Source: JBPBQZ01 sp050955105
GTDB lineage: Bacteria; Pseudomonadota; Gammaproteobacteria; Burkholderiales; Burkholderiaceae
Length of the DNA: 64,000 nucleotides
NCBI GenBank assembly: GCA_050955105.1
Contig: JBPBQZ010000014.1
Span: 20,390-84,389 of the forward strand
Direction of reading: 5' to 3'
The position numbers and the translations under genes were made by a program. The notes under the pieces are model-generated. The model was given only the letters and a program-made list of their open reading frames with translations, did not search any database and was not told where the DNA came from. Positions 19,375-31,484 of the stretch are shown here, one piece after another (within the stretch, counting starts at the first letter, position 1; the number at the start of each line of letters is the position of its first letter).

Positions 19375-20166
19375 ATGCAATTGAACGAAGTAACCGCCAA
19401 GACAGGCTATGTCTGGTTCCGCCAGGGAATCTGGCTGTTCCGGCGCAACCCGCTCGGCTTCCTCACGTTGTTCTTCGCTTACGCGTTTGCAATGATGATT
19501 GTTTCGCTGGTGCCGGTGGCCGGCAGCGTGCTGCCACTGATTCTCATTCCCGGCGTCTCGGTCGGCTTCATGGCCGCCTGCCGCGAGGGCGTACAGCGCA
19601 AGCCTTTCTTTCCAAACATCCTGATTTCCGGATTTCGCCGCTGTGGGCCCGTGGCTGCACGCCGCCTGTTGCTGATCGGCATCGTCTACGCGGTATGCAT
19701 CGTTCTGGTCTTTGCCGTTTCGGCGCTGGCCGACGGTGGCATGTTGATGAAGATGATGCTGCTGGGCAGTCAGCCGACCGACGCCGCGGTCGCCACCGGC
19801 AATCTGCCGATGGCCGTGCTGCTGGCCGTCATCGCCTATATCCCAGTGGCAATGATTTTCTGGTTCGCGCCAGTGCTGATCGCCTGGCATGACGTACCGC
19901 CGCAAAAGGCCGTGTTCTTCAGTCTGGTGGCCTGCTGGCGCAACCGCGGCGCCTTCCTGATTTATGGAGCCATCTGGGTCGCGGTGATCATGCTGGTGTC
20001 TTTCGTGCTCACCAGCCTGCTGCACGTTCTCGGCGCGGGCGCGGCGGGCATCGCCATCTTGATGCCCGTTTCGCTGGTGGTCACGACCATGCTGTACTGC
20101 TCGTTTTATGCGACCTATCGCGGCTGCTTCGGCATCAACACGGAAGAAGTCGAGCCGATTGCCTGA
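19375..20166 (+). CDS. BPSS1780-family integral membrane protein
   Basis: A 263-residue protein with about six hydrophobic segments (for example LGFLTLFFAYAFAMMIVSLV and GIAILMPVSLVVTTMLYCSF). The N-terminus LNEVTAKTGYVWFRQGIWLF and the DVPPQKAVFFSLVACWRN segment are characteristic of the BPSS1780 family of Burkholderiales. The function is unknown. It follows thrB by 64 bp on the same strand and converges with uvrD, with only 4 bp between the stops. Confidence 0.8.
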   Translation: MQLNEVTAKTGYVWFRQGIWLFRRNPLGFLTLFFAYAFAMMIVSLVPVAGSVLPLILIPGVSVGFMAACREGVQRKPFFPNILISGFRRCGPVAARRLLLIGIVYAVCIVLVFAVSALADGGMLMKMMLLGSQPTDAAVATGNLPMAVLLAVIAYIPVAMIFWFAPVLIAWHDVPPQKAVFFSLVACWRNRGAFLIYGAIWVAVIMLVSFVLTSLLHVLGAGAAGIAILMPVSLVVTTMLYCSFYATYRGCFGINTEEVEPIA

Positions 20167-20170
20167 TTAG

Positions 20171-22525
20171 CTATTCGATCGCCTGCAGCTTCGCGACGGC
20201 CAGCGCCAGCCATTTGCTGCCGTCGCGTCGGAATTTGATCTGCGCGCGGGCATCCGCACCGCTGCCTTCGAGCGCGGTCACCGTGCCTTCGCCGAACTTC
20301 GTATGGAATACCGATTGTCCGATGCGGAAGCCGCTTTCCGCCGCACGCTGCCGGTCGACATAGGCCGGCAGCGGCGCGCCGCCTTCGCGCTCGCCGCTTC
20401 GACTATCGCCGTTGCCGCCATTGCCGCCTGGTCGCCCAAACCAATCGCGCCCCCAGCCCGCGTTATCCGAGCGGCCGCCGCTCCAGCGTGCGCCGGGCTG
20501 GCTCGGCGGTGTCAGCCATTTCAGCGAATTCGCGGGTAATTCGTCGAAGAAACGTGAGCGGATGTTGTAGCGGGTCTGGCCATGCAGCATGCGCGTTTGC
20601 GCGAACGACATATACAGCCGTTCGCGCGCGCGCGTGATGGCTACATACATCAAGCGCCGCTCTTCTTCCAGGCCATCGGTTTCCATCGCGCTGTTCTCAT
20701 GCGGGAACAGCCCCTCTTCGAGCCCGGTGATGAAGACCGCCGTGAATTCCAGCCCCTTGGCCGCATGCACGGTCATCAGTTGTATCGCCGCCTGACCAGC
20801 CTGCGCCTGATTGTCGCCCGCCTCGAGCGAGGCATGCGAGAGAAAGCCGGCCAGCGGTGTCATCGGATCGGGCAACACATCGGCAGTGGGCACGTCGTCA
20901 GAACCGTCGGCCTGCGGATCGAGCGCCGCCCAACTGCTTGGGTGTGTGGCTTGGGCAATGACGCGCGCCGGCGCCTGCACGCCGTAACCTTCCTCGGCGA
21001 TAAAGGCATTGGCGGCGTTTACCAGCTCTTCCAGGTTTTCCAATCGGTCCTGCCCTTCCCGCTCCTTCTCGTAAAAAGCTTCGAGTCCACTGGCGCGCAC
21101 CACGTGCGCCACCGTGTCGGGCAGGTTCATCTCGCGCGTGTCGTCGCGAATTTTCTGGATCAACCCGACGAAGCCACCGAGCGTGGTGCCGGCCTTGCCC
21201 GTCAGATAAGGGATGGCGCTGATCAAGGAGGTGCCTGCCGTGCGCGCCGCATCCGCCAATTGCTCGATCGAGCGTGCGCCGATACCGCGTGTGGGAAAGT
21301 TGACCACGCGCATGAACGCCGTATCGTCGTCGGGATTGTCGATCAGCCGCAAGTAAGCCAGCGCATGCTTGATTTCCTGGCGCTCGAAGAAGCGCAGACC
21401 GCCATACACCCGATAAGGCAGGCCCGCCGCCACCAGCACGTGTTCGACCACGCGCGATTGCGCATTGCTTCGATACAGCACCGCCACTTCGTCGCGCGCC
21501 AGGCCCTGGTCGAGCAGGCCGCGAATTTCTTCGACGATCCAGTTGGCTTCCTGCGTATCGGTGGCCGCTTCGTACACACGCACCGGCTCGCCCTCGCCCG
21601 CGTCGGTGCGCAGGTTCTTGCCGAGACGCCGCGAATTGTTGGCGATCAGCAAGTTCGCGGTGTCGAGAATGTGGCCATGCGAGCGGTAGTTCTGTTCGAG
21701 CTTGATCAGATGCTGCACGTGGAACTCGCGCTCGAAGTCGAGCATATTGCCGACATTCGCGCCGCGAAATGCATAGATGCTCTGATCGTCGTCGCCGACC
21801 GCGAAAATCGCACCCTCGCTGCCGGCCAGCAGTTTCAGCCACTGGTACTGCAGCCGATTCGTATCCTGAAATTCGTCGACCAGGATATGGCCGAAGCGCG
21901 ACTGATAGTGCGCGCGCAAGTCCGGTGAATCACGTAGCAGCTCGAACGAGCGCAGCAGCAGTTCCGCGAAATCGACCACGCCTTCGCGGCGGCACTGCTC
22001 GTCGTAGGCGGCATACAGATCGACGAACTTGCGGTTGAAGGCATCGTTGACGTCGACCTGCGCGGGCCGCAGTGCCTCGTCTTTGGCCTGGTTGATGAAC
22101 TGCTGCAGCGCCTTCGGCGGATAGCGTTCCTCGTCGACATTCAGGCCCTTGAGCAGGCGCTTGATGGTCGACAACTGGTCGGCGCTGTCGAGAATCTGGA
22201 ACGCCTGCGGCAAGCCGGCTGCGCGGTGATGCGTGCGCAGCATGCGATTGCACAGGCCGTGGAAGGTGCCGATCCACATGCCGCGCGTATTGATCGGCAG
22301 CAAGGCCGTCAAACGCCCGACCATCTCACGCGCCGCCTTGTTGGTGAAGGTTACGGCGAGAATGCTGGATGGGCTCGCCAGCCTTTGCTGGATCAGCCAG
22401 GCGATGCGGGTGGTCAGCACGCGGGTCTTGCCGCTGCCCGCGCCGGCCAGGATCAGCGCAGGCTCGGCCGGCAAGGTGACTGCGGCGAGTTGTTCAGGAT
22501 TCAGGTGGGCAAGCAGATCGGGCAT
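20171..22525 (-). CDS. uvrD: ATP-dependent DNA helicase UvrD/Rep (SF1)
   Basis: A 784-residue 3'-5' helicase of nucleotide excision and mismatch repair. Visible motifs are Walker A (LILAGAGSGKTRVL), motif II (ILVDEFQDTNRLQY), motif III (AVGDDDQSIYAFRGA), motif V (MTVHAAKGLEF) and motif VI (VAITRARERLYMS). The C-terminus has a tudor-like domain (GQSVFHTKFGEGTVTALEGS), as in UvrD/PcrA, where it contacts RNA polymerase. A Gly/Asp-rich linker precedes it. The start MPDLLAHLNPEQLAAVTL at 22525 fits family; an in-frame ATG at 22678 would overlap valS. Confidence 0.95.
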   Translation of the reverse strand: MPDLLAHLNPEQLAAVTLPAEPALILAGAGSGKTRVLTTRIAWLIQQRLASPSSILAVTFTNKAAREMVGRLTALLPINTRGMWIGTFHGLCNRMLRTHHRAAGLPQAFQILDSADQLSTIKRLLKGLNVDEERYPPKALQQFINQAKDEALRPAQVDVNDAFNRKFVDLYAAYDEQCRREGVVDFAELLLRSFELLRDSPDLRAHYQSRFGHILVDEFQDTNRLQYQWLKLLAGSEGAIFAVGDDDQSIYAFRGANVGNMLDFEREFHVQHLIKLEQNYRSHGHILDTANLLIANNSRRLGKNLRTDAGEGEPVRVYEAATDTQEANWIVEEIRGLLDQGLARDEVAVLYRSNAQSRVVEHVLVAAGLPYRVYGGLRFFERQEIKHALAYLRLIDNPDDDTAFMRVVNFPTRGIGARSIEQLADAARTAGTSLISAIPYLTGKAGTTLGGFVGLIQKIRDDTREMNLPDTVAHVVRASGLEAFYEKEREGQDRLENLEELVNAANAFIAEEGYGVQAPARVIAQATHPSSWAALDPQADGSDDVPTADVLPDPMTPLAGFLSHASLEAGDNQAQAGQAAIQLMTVHAAKGLEFTAVFITGLEEGLFPHENSAMETDGLEEERRLMYVAITRARERLYMSFAQTRMLHGQTRYNIRSRFFDELPANSLKWLTPPSQPGARWSGGRSDNAGWGRDWFGRPGGNGGNGDSRSGEREGGAPLPAYVDRQRAAESGFRIGQSVFHTKFGEGTVTALEGSGADARAQIKFRRDGSKWLALAVAKLQAIE

Positions 22526-22592
22526 ATCACGGTGGCGCGGTCGAAGTCGGACGCTCGAAGCATGCGCCTCAAGCGCATGGCGTGGGCCGATC

Positions 22593-22598
22593 ATTATA
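22593..22598 (-). promoter_or_regulatory. -10 box for uvrD
   Basis: The minus strand reads TATAAT, 67 bases upstream of the uvrD start. It faces a second TATAAT on the plus strand (22621-22626), so the two genes share a compact divergent promoter region. No strong -35 is visible. Confidence 0.4.
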
Positions 22599-22620
22599 GG
22601 CCGGCCGCGTAGGCGACCCG

Positions 22621-22626
22621 TATAAT
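22621..22626 (+). promoter_or_regulatory. -10 box for valS
   Basis: A consensus TATAAT lies 17 bases upstream of the first possible valS ATG at 22644, implying a leader of about 10 bases. No strong -35 is visible at 17 bases upstream. Confidence 0.45.
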
Positions 22627-22643
22627 CGGCGGTTTCCTTTCCA

Positions 22644-25532
22644 ATGCCCGAATCCGTCATGAGCGAGAGCGACGCCACGCTTGCGAAAAGCTTCGACCCG
22701 CAGCAAATCGAATCTTACTGGGGCCCGGAATGGGAGCGGCGCGGCTATGCGCAGCCCACCTTCGACCCAGCGCGCCCCGATTTTTCAATACAGCTGCCGC
22801 CGCCCAATGTTACGGGCACGCTGCACATGGGCCATGCGTTCAATCAGACGATCATGGACGCGCTCACGCGCTATCACCGGATGTCCGGCTTCAACACGCT
22901 GTGGGTGCCCGGCACCGATCATGCCGGCATCGCCACGCAGATCGTCGTCGAACGGCAACTCGACCAGCAAGGCGTGTCGCGCCACGATCTGGGACGCGAA
23001 CGCTTCGTCGAACGCGTGCGTGAGTGGAAGGAGGAGTCGGGCTCGACGATTACACGTCAGGTGCGCCGGCTGGGCGCATCGATCGACTGGTCGCGCGAGT
23101 ATTTCACGATGGACGAGAAGATGTCGCGCGCGGTGCGCGAGGTCTTCGTGCGGCTGCATGAGCAGGGGCTAATCTATCGCGGCAAGCGCCTGGTCAACTG
23201 GGATCCGAAGTTGCTGACCGCGGTGTCCGATCTGGAAGTGGTGAGCGAAGAGGAGGCCGGACATCTGTGGCATATCCGTTATCCGATCGTCGGCGCCGAC
23301 GGCCATCTGACCGTTGCCACCACGCGGCCCGAAACCTTGCTGGGCGACGTCGCCGTGATGGTGCATCCGGAAGACGAGCGCTACAGCGCGCTGATCGGCA
23401 AGTCTGTGACGCTGCCCTTGTGCGGGCGCGAGATTCCGATCATCGCCGACGACTATGTCGACCGCACGTTCGGCACCGGCGTGGTGAAGGTAACGCCGGC
23501 GCACGATTTCAACGATTACCAGGTGGGCCTGCGACACCATCTGGCGCCCATCGAAATCCTCACGCTCGACGCGCATATCAACGACAACGCGCCGCTCGCC
23601 TATCGGGGCCTCGACCGCTATGTGGCGCGCGAGCGCATCGTGCAAGACCTCGAGGCGCAGGGGCTGCTGGCGGAGGTCAAGCCGCACAAGCTGATGGTGC
23701 CGCGCGGCGACCGCACAGGCGCGGTGATCGAGCCGATGCTCACCAACCAGTGGTTCGTGGCGATGAGCAAGCCGGCACCCGCCGATACGCTGCATCCGGG
23801 CCGCTCGATCGCCGAGGTGGCGCTGGATGCGGTGCGTGATGGCGGCGTGCGCCTGGTGCCGGAAAATTGGAACAGTACTTACTACCAGTGGCTGGAGAAT
23901 ATCCAGGACTGGTGCATCTCGCGGCAGCTTTGGTGGGGTCACCAGATTCCGGCCTGGTACGGCGACGATGGCCAGATCTATGTCGCGCGCGACGAGGAGG
24001 CAGCGCGCCAACAGGCAGCAGCCGACGGCTACACCGGCGCGCTGCGTCGCGATGAAGACGTGCTCGATACCTGGTTCTCATCGGCACTGGTGCCCTTTTC
24101 CTCGCTGGGTTGGCCGGAACAAACGCCTGAGCTGCAGCACTTCCTGCCCTCGTCAGTATTGGTGACCGGCTTCGACATCATTTTCTTCTGGGTCGCGCGG
24201 ATGGTGATGATGACGATGCACTTTACTGGCCGCGTGCCGTTTCATACGGTGTACGTACATGGTCTGGTACGCGATGCAGAAGGCCAGAAGATGTCGAAAT
24301 CGAAGGGCAATACGCTTGATCCGATCGACATCGTCGATGGCATCGGCCTCGACGCGCTGGTCGCCAAGCGTACCGTCGGGCTGATGAATCCCAAGCAGGC
24401 CGCCAGCATCGAAAAGAAAACCCGCAAGGAATTCCCGGAGGGCATCGCGCCCGCCGGCACCGACGCACTGCGCTTCACCTTCGCGTCGATGGCCACGCTG
24501 GGCCGCAACATCAATTTCGATCTGGCGCGCTGCGAGGGTTATCGCAACTTTTGCAACAAGCTGTGGAATGCCACGCGCTTCGTGCTGATGAACTGCGAAG
24601 GCAAGGATTGCGGCCTGGCCGAGTGCGGTCCCGACGGCGCGCTCGATTTCTCTCAGGCCGATCGATGGATCGTGTCGCTGCTGCAGCGCGTCGAGACCGA
24701 CGTGGCGAAGGGTTTCGCCGACTACCGTCTGGACCAGGTGGCCGCCGCGCTCTATCACTTTGTCTGGGACGAATACTGCGACTGGTATCTGGAACTGGCC
24801 AAGGTGCAATTGCAGAGCGGCAGTGCGGCGCAGCAACGCGCGACGCGACGCACGTTGCTGCGCGTGCTGGAAACCACGCTGCGACTGGCGCACCCGGTGA
24901 TTCCGTTTATTACCGAGGCGTTGTGGCAACAGGTGGCACCGCTGGCTGGACGTTATCCGCCGGCAGCGGCTGCCGCCGCGGGCAACGCGACGGCGCACCC
25001 ATCGGCTTCTCTGACGACGCAGGCTTATCCGGTTGCGCTGCCCTCGAAAATCGATGCCGCCGCCGAACAACACATCGCCGCTTTGAAAGCCGTGGTCGAC
25101 GCTTGTCGCAATCTGCGTGGTGAAATGAATTTGTCACCGTCGACACGGGTGCCGTTGCTGGCGAGCGGCGACGCCTTACAGTTGCAGGCGTTCGCGCCTT
25201 ACGTACAGGCCCTGGCGAAGCTTTCGAATGTGGAAATCCTGACGGACGAAGCGGCGCTCGATGCACGCGCCGCTGGCGCGCCGATCGCGGTAGTCGGCGC
25301 GCAAAAGCTCGCGCTGGCTGTCGAAGTGGATGTTGCCGCCGAACAGGCGCGCCTGGCCAAAGAAATTAGTCGTTTTGAAAATGAAATTTCAAAATGTCAG
25401 AGTAAGCTTGCGAATGAAAGTTTCGTCGCGCGGGCGCCAGCCGCAGTGGTAGAACAGGAAATTAAAAGACTGGCAGAATATGAGACGATGCTGGAAAAGA
25501 TGCGCGCTCAGCTCTTGCGCCTGCGCGCCTGA
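22644..25532 (+). CDS. valS: Valyl-tRNA synthetase
   Basis: Class I synthetase of 962 residues that charges tRNA-Val and edits threonine. The HIGH motif appears in [16 protein letters not shown] and the KMSKS motif in [17 protein letters not shown]-terminal coiled coil (from about residue 890: [20 protein letters not shown] onward) binds tRNA. An Ala-rich insertion ([16 protein letters not shown]) near residue 775 is unusual low complexity. Two starts are possible, 22644 and 22659 ([14 protein letters not shown]); neither has a strong ribosome site. galU follows after 35 bp. Confidence 0.96.
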   Translation: MPESVMSESDATLAKSFDPQQIESYWGPEWERRGYAQPTFDPARPDFSIQLPPPNVTGTLHMGHAFNQTIMDALTRYHRMSGFNTLWVPGTDHAGIATQIVVERQLDQQGVSRHDLGRERFVERVREWKEESGSTITRQVRRLGASIDWSREYFTMDEKMSRAVREVFVRLHEQGLIYRGKRLVNWDPKLLTAVSDLEVVSEEEAGHLWHIRYPIVGADGHLTVATTRPETLLGDVAVMVHPEDERYSALIGKSVTLPLCGREIPIIADDYVDRTFGTGVVKVTPAHDFNDYQVGLRHHLAPIEILTLDAHINDNAPLAYRGLDRYVARERIVQDLEAQGLLAEVKPHKLMVPRGDRTGAVIEPMLTNQWFVAMSKPAPADTLHPGRSIAEVALDAVRDGGVRLVPENWNSTYYQWLENIQDWCISRQLWWGHQIPAWYGDDGQIYVARDEEAARQQAAADGYTGALRRDEDVLDTWFSSALVPFSSLGWPEQTPELQHFLPSSVLVTGFDIIFFWVARMVMMTMHFTGRVPFHTVYVHGLVRDAEGQKMSKSKGNTLDPIDIVDGIGLDALVAKRTVGLMNPKQAASIEKKTRKEFPEGIAPAGTDALRFTFASMATLGRNINFDLARCEGYRNFCNKLWNATRFVLMNCEGKDCGLAECGPDGALDFSQADRWIVSLLQRVETDVAKGFADYRLDQVAAALYHFVWDEYCDWYLELAKVQLQSGSAAQQRATRRTLLRVLETTLRLAHPVIPFITEALWQQVAPLAGRYPPAAAAAAGNATAHPSASLTTQAYPVALPSKIDAAAEQHIAALKAVVDACRNLRGEMNLSPSTRVPLLASGDALQLQAFAPYVQALAKLSNVEILTDEAALDARAAGAPIAVVGAQKLALAVEVDVAAEQARLAKEISRFENEISKCQSKLANESFVARAPAAVVEQEIKRLAEYETMLEKMRAQLLRLRA

Positions 25533-25567
25533 ACGATTTCTAAAAACGGGTCTCGAGGTTTTTCGCA

Positions 25568-26449
25568 ATGTTAAAAGTCACCAAAGCGGTCTTCCCCGTC
25601 GCTGGTCTCGGTACACGATTCCTACCGGCCACCAAGGCGAGCCCCAAAGAAATGCTGCCCGTCGTGGACAAGCCGCTGATTCAATACGCGGTGGAAGAAG
25701 CGATTGCAGCGGGCATCACCGAAATGATTTTCGTGACTGGCCGCAGCAAGCGCGCCATTGAAGATCATTTCGACAAGTCATACGAGATTGAAGCCGAATT
25801 GGAAGCCCGCGGCAAAGCCAAGCTGCTCGACCTGGTGCGCAGCATCAAGCCGGCAAATGTCGATTGCTTTTACGTGCGCCAACCCGAGGCGTTAGGACTC
25901 GGCCATGCGGTGCTGTGCGCTGAAAAGCTGGTAGGCGACAATCCGTTCGCGGTGATCCTCGCCGACGATTTGCTATATGGCAAGCCGCCGGTGCTGCAGC
26001 AGATGGTCGACGTGTTCGACCACTACCATAGCTCGGTGCTGGGCGTCGAGGAAGTGCCGCGCGAGAATACGGCCTCCTACGGTATCGTCGACGGCAAGGA
26101 ATGGGAAGACAACATTATCAAGTTGTCCGGCATTGTCGAAAAACCGTCGCCCGAGACTGCACCGTCGACGCTGGGCGTGGTGGGTCGCTATATTTTGAAG
26201 CCACGCATTTTCGATCACTTGCGCTCGATCAAGCCGGGTGCGGGCAACGAAATCCAGTTGACCGACGCGATTCAATCGCTGCTGGGTGACGAACAGGTTA
26301 TCGCCTATCGCTACCACGGCACGCGCTTCGACTGCGGCAGCAAGATCGGCTACTTGAAGGCCACCGTGGAATTCGCGCTGCGGCACCCTGAAGTGAAAGA
26401 GGAATTCGAAGCGTATCTGCGTAACCGTTCGCCGGTGCTGGCCGGCTGA
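25568..26449 (+). CDS. galU: UTP-glucose-1-phosphate uridylyltransferase
   Basis: Makes UDP-glucose from UTP and glucose 1-phosphate for exopolysaccharide, LPS and trehalose synthesis. The 293-residue protein has [20 protein letters not shown], the nucleotide and metal-binding start, plus [20 protein letters not shown] and YGIVDGKEW. It lies 35 bp after valS and ends in a strong terminator, so the two may be co-transcribed. Confidence 0.96.
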   Translation: MLKVTKAVFPVAGLGTRFLPATKASPKEMLPVVDKPLIQYAVEEAIAAGITEMIFVTGRSKRAIEDHFDKSYEIEAELEARGKAKLLDLVRSIKPANVDCFYVRQPEALGLGHAVLCAEKLVGDNPFAVILADDLLYGKPPVLQQMVDVFDHYHSSVLGVEEVPRENTASYGIVDGKEWEDNIIKLSGIVEKPSPETAPSTLGVVGRYILKPRIFDHLRSIKPGAGNEIQLTDAIQSLLGDEQVIAYRYHGTRFDCGSKIGYLKATVEFALRHPEVKEEFEAYLRNRSPVLAG

Positions 26450-26471
26450 TAGCCACACGCTGAAAATGCTT

Positions 26472-26510
26472 CGGCGCCGCGCTGCGATGCAGCCGGCGCC
26501 GTTTTCTTTT
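26472..26510 (+). terminator. Rho-independent terminator after galU
   Basis: A long stem (CGGCGCCG then GCTGC, with one bulged C) pairs with GCAGC and CGGCGCCG around a GAT loop. It is followed by GTTTTCTTTT. It lies 22 bp after the galU stop. Confidence 0.85.
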
Positions 26511-26533
26511 CCACCGCCGCTTCACTGCGCCGA

Positions 26534-26761
26534 CTAGCGGCGCCGCATCAAGAATACAAAAACATCGTCGGTGTGCGTGGCTTCGACCATCGCGTTGCCG
26601 GTTTGCTTGGCGAAGGCGGCAAAATCGCGCTGCGAACCCGGGTCGGTGGCCGAGACTTTCAAGATCTGGCCGCTTTGCATGTCGGCCAATGCCTTTTTTG
26701 CCCGCAGAATCGGCAATGGACAGTGCAGGCCGCGTGCATCGACTTCTTTATCAACTTCCAT
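26534..26761 (-). CDS. tusA: TusA-family sulfur carrier protein
   Basis: A 75-residue protein with the family signature GLHCPLPILRAKKAL, in which Cys14 (CPxP) carries the persulfide. TusA-family proteins relay sulfur to tRNA thiolation, molybdenum cofactor or other acceptors. No partner genes (tusBCD, iscS) are adjacent, so the exact relay is not known. It lies 21 bp downstream of the NUDIX gene and converges on galU. Confidence 0.93.
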   Translation of the reverse strand: MEVDKEVDARGLHCPLPILRAKKALADMQSGQILKVSATDPGSQRDFAAFAKQTGNAMVEATHTDDVFVFLMRRR

Positions 26762-26782
26762 ACGTTATCCTGATGAAGCGGG

Positions 26783-27295
26783 CTACCAGTCGGCGAAGGT
26801 CACAGGCAGCGACTGCGAGCGCATCCAGTCAGCCAGGCCAGGCCCGGTGCCGGCTTTCCACGGACGCAACTCGGCCGGTTCGACCAGTTGGTATTCGGCC
26901 AATTCGGGCGACAACTTGATCTCGCCGCTTGCGCGCACGTGATAAATCATCAATACCTCGTTGCGCCGCGAAAAATCGTAGACGCCAACCAGCGTTACCG
27001 CCTCGGCATCGAGCGAAGTCTCTTCCTTGATCTCGCGCGCCACCGCGCTTTCCGGCGCTTCGCCGCGTTCCATGAAGCCCGCGATCAATGCAAATCGGCC
27101 ATTCGGCCAGGCGGCATTGCGCGCCAGCAAAATGCGCCCCTCATATTCAACGATGGCGGCCACCACCGGCAAGGGATTGTCCCAATGCATGAAGCCGCAG
27201 GTGTCGTCGGCACAGCCCACGCGCACGCGTCCTTCGTTGTCGGGCCGCTCGACGAGGCCGCTTGCGCAGACCGGGCAGAATTTATAAGTCGCCAA
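26783..27295 (-). CDS. NUDIX hydrolase with N-terminal zinc ribbon (NudC-like)
   Basis: A 170-residue protein with a Nudix box GFMERGEAPESAVAREIKEE, which fits GX5EX7REUXEEXGU. The N-terminal zinc ribbon has CPVC near the start and a second Cys pair (CADDTC), resembling the NudC architecture. The substrate is probably a dinucleotide such as NADH, but the NudC-specific region is only partly recognisable. The start codon is TTG (complement of CAA at 27293-27295), preceded by AGGGGA. It lies between ltaE and tusA on the same strand. Confidence 0.85.
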   Translation of the reverse strand: MATYKFCPVCASGLVERPDNEGRVRVGCADDTCGFMHWDNPLPVVAAIVEYEGRILLARNAAWPNGRFALIAGFMERGEAPESAVAREIKEETSLDAEAVTLVGVYDFSRRNEVLMIYHVRASGEIKLSPELAEYQLVEPAELRPWKAGTGPGLADWMRSQSLPVTFADW

Positions 27296-27311
27296 TTTCT
27301 TTGTCCCCTTT

Positions 27312-28460
27312 TTATTTGGCTGCCGCGTCCGTCAAAGACTGCAGCGCATCGGCAAAACGGTCGACTGTTTCGGACGTCGTATCCCAGGCGCACATCAGGC
27401 GACAACCACCCGCGCCGATGAACTCGTAAAACTTCCAGCCCAGCCCATGCATCTGCTCGGCGCGGCCTACGGGCAACTCGGCGAACACCGAATTCGCCTG
27501 GCGCGGGAAAAGCAACTTTACGCCAGGAATCAGGGCCAGGCGCTGAGCGAGCCGCTCGGCCATGGCGTTTGCATGGCGCGCGTTGCTCAACCACACGTCG
27601 TTTTCCAGTAGTCCGAGCCATGGTGCCGAGATAAAACGCATTTTCGACGCCAATTGGCCAGCCTGCTTGACCCGATAGGCGAAATCCTCGGCAAGCGCGC
27701 GGTTGAAGAAGATCACCGCCTCGCCCACCGGCAAGCCGTTTTTGGTGCCGCCGAAACACAGCACGTCCACGCCCGCCCGCCAAGTCAGCTCGGCGGGCCG
27801 CACTCCCAGCGTTGCAACCGCGTTCGCGAAGCGTGCGCCATCCATATGCAAGCGCAAATTGTGGCGCCGCGCTACCTCGCCGATCGCCGCAATTTCCGCG
27901 ACAGTATAGACCGTGCCGACTTCGGTCGCCTGCGTGACCGTCACCACTTTCGGCTTGGGGAAATGGATGTCCGAGCGCCGCTGCACCACGGCATCCACCG
28001 CCTCGGCGGTGAGCTTTCCCAGCGGCCCTTTGGCGGTCAGCAGCTTTGAACCATTCGAGAAAAATTCCGGGCCGCCGCATTCGTCGGTCTCGACGTGTGA
28101 GAGCTCATGACAGATGACGGATTGATAAGACTGGCACAGCGACGCTAACGCCAGCGAGTTCGCGGCGGTGCCATTGAAGACGAAGAAGATTTCGCAGTCG
28201 GTCTCGAACAAGTCGCGAAAATGATCGCACACCCGTTGCGTCCAGGAGTCGTCGCCATAGGCGACTTCATGTCCGCTGGCGTTGCATTCGGCGAAGTACT
28301 TGAACGCTTCGGGGCAGATCCCGGCGTAATTGTCGGAGGCAAAATGCTGCTGAACGGGTGGCCGGGAAGCGGGGGATTCTGCAGCAGGTGACTGTGAAGC
28401 GGCTGACTGTGAAGCGCCCGGCTGCGGGGCGAGCGATGGTGGGACGGGTGGCTGTGACAT
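27312..28460 (-). CDS. ltaE: Low-specificity L-threonine aldolase (PLP, beta-eliminating lyase family)
   Basis: Cleaves threonine or allo-threonine to glycine and acetaldehyde. The 382-residue protein has the fold-type I PLP core: EVAYGDDSWTQRV, the DGARFANAVATL block and the PLP-binding Lys in CFGGTKNGLPVGE. About 38 residues precede the family core (FASDNYAGI) and are Pro/Ser/Ala/Gln-rich with short repeats (ASQS, AESPAS). This extension is probably disordered, or translation starts later; no internal Met supports the second option. Confidence 0.88.
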   Translation of the reverse strand: MSQPPVPPSLAPQPGASQSAASQSPAAESPASRPPVQQHFASDNYAGICPEAFKYFAECNASGHEVAYGDDSWTQRVCDHFRDLFETDCEIFFVFNGTAANSLALASLCQSYQSVICHELSHVETDECGGPEFFSNGSKLLTAKGPLGKLTAEAVDAVVQRRSDIHFPKPKVVTVTQATEVGTVYTVAEIAAIGEVARRHNLRLHMDGARFANAVATLGVRPAELTWRAGVDVLCFGGTKNGLPVGEAVIFFNRALAEDFAYRVKQAGQLASKMRFISAPWLGLLENDVWLSNARHANAMAERLAQRLALIPGVKLLFPRQANSVFAELPVGRAEQMHGLGWKFYEFIGAGGCRLMCAWDTTSETVDRFADALQSLTDAAAK

Positions 28461-28604
28461 ACGGCAAACCGGAAAGGGCCGAAATTGTGGTGCGGGCGCA
28501 AGCTGAGGATCCCGCGCGGGCCGTCGCGCAGGCAGCCCGCCTATTCTATCGGCTCAGAACTGCCCTTGGCGGCCGAGCCCGCGGCGGGCACGCAGGCCAC
28601 TCTG

Positions 28605-28632
28605 AAAAACGGCACCGCGGCGGGCGCGGTGC
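28605..28632 (-). terminator. Rho-independent terminator after alaS
   Basis: On the minus strand GCACCGCG pairs with CGCGGTGC across a 5-base loop (28612-28632), followed by CGTTTTTC. It begins 12 bp after the alaS stop. Confidence 0.8.
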
Positions 28633-28643
28633 GCACCGTCACC

Positions 28644-31325
<2,682 letters not shown>

Positions 31326-31399
31326 GGGCGGGGCCTGACGGTCAGTTCAGCCTGACGGCAGCGTCGGCGCAGCAAAAGGGCGCCGATCGCAAACCGCTG

Positions 31400-31405
31400 A
31401 TTATA
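31400..31405 (-). promoter_or_regulatory. -10 box for alaS
   Basis: The minus strand reads TATAAT 75 bases upstream of the alaS ATG. The -35 region (GAATCG at 17 bases) is weak. Confidence 0.4.
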
Positions 31406-31484
31406 AAGGAACGCCGGCGCGGCGATTCACTGTTGTCGCGGCCGGACACTGCTTGCGCACGGGCCGCGACAGCCCCTTTCAACG

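Noticed and set aside
20582..21928. A 448-codon plus-strand frame antisense to uvrD
   Set aside because: It lies wholly within the uvrD gene, which has all helicase motifs. The antisense protein is His/Arg-rich with no domain.
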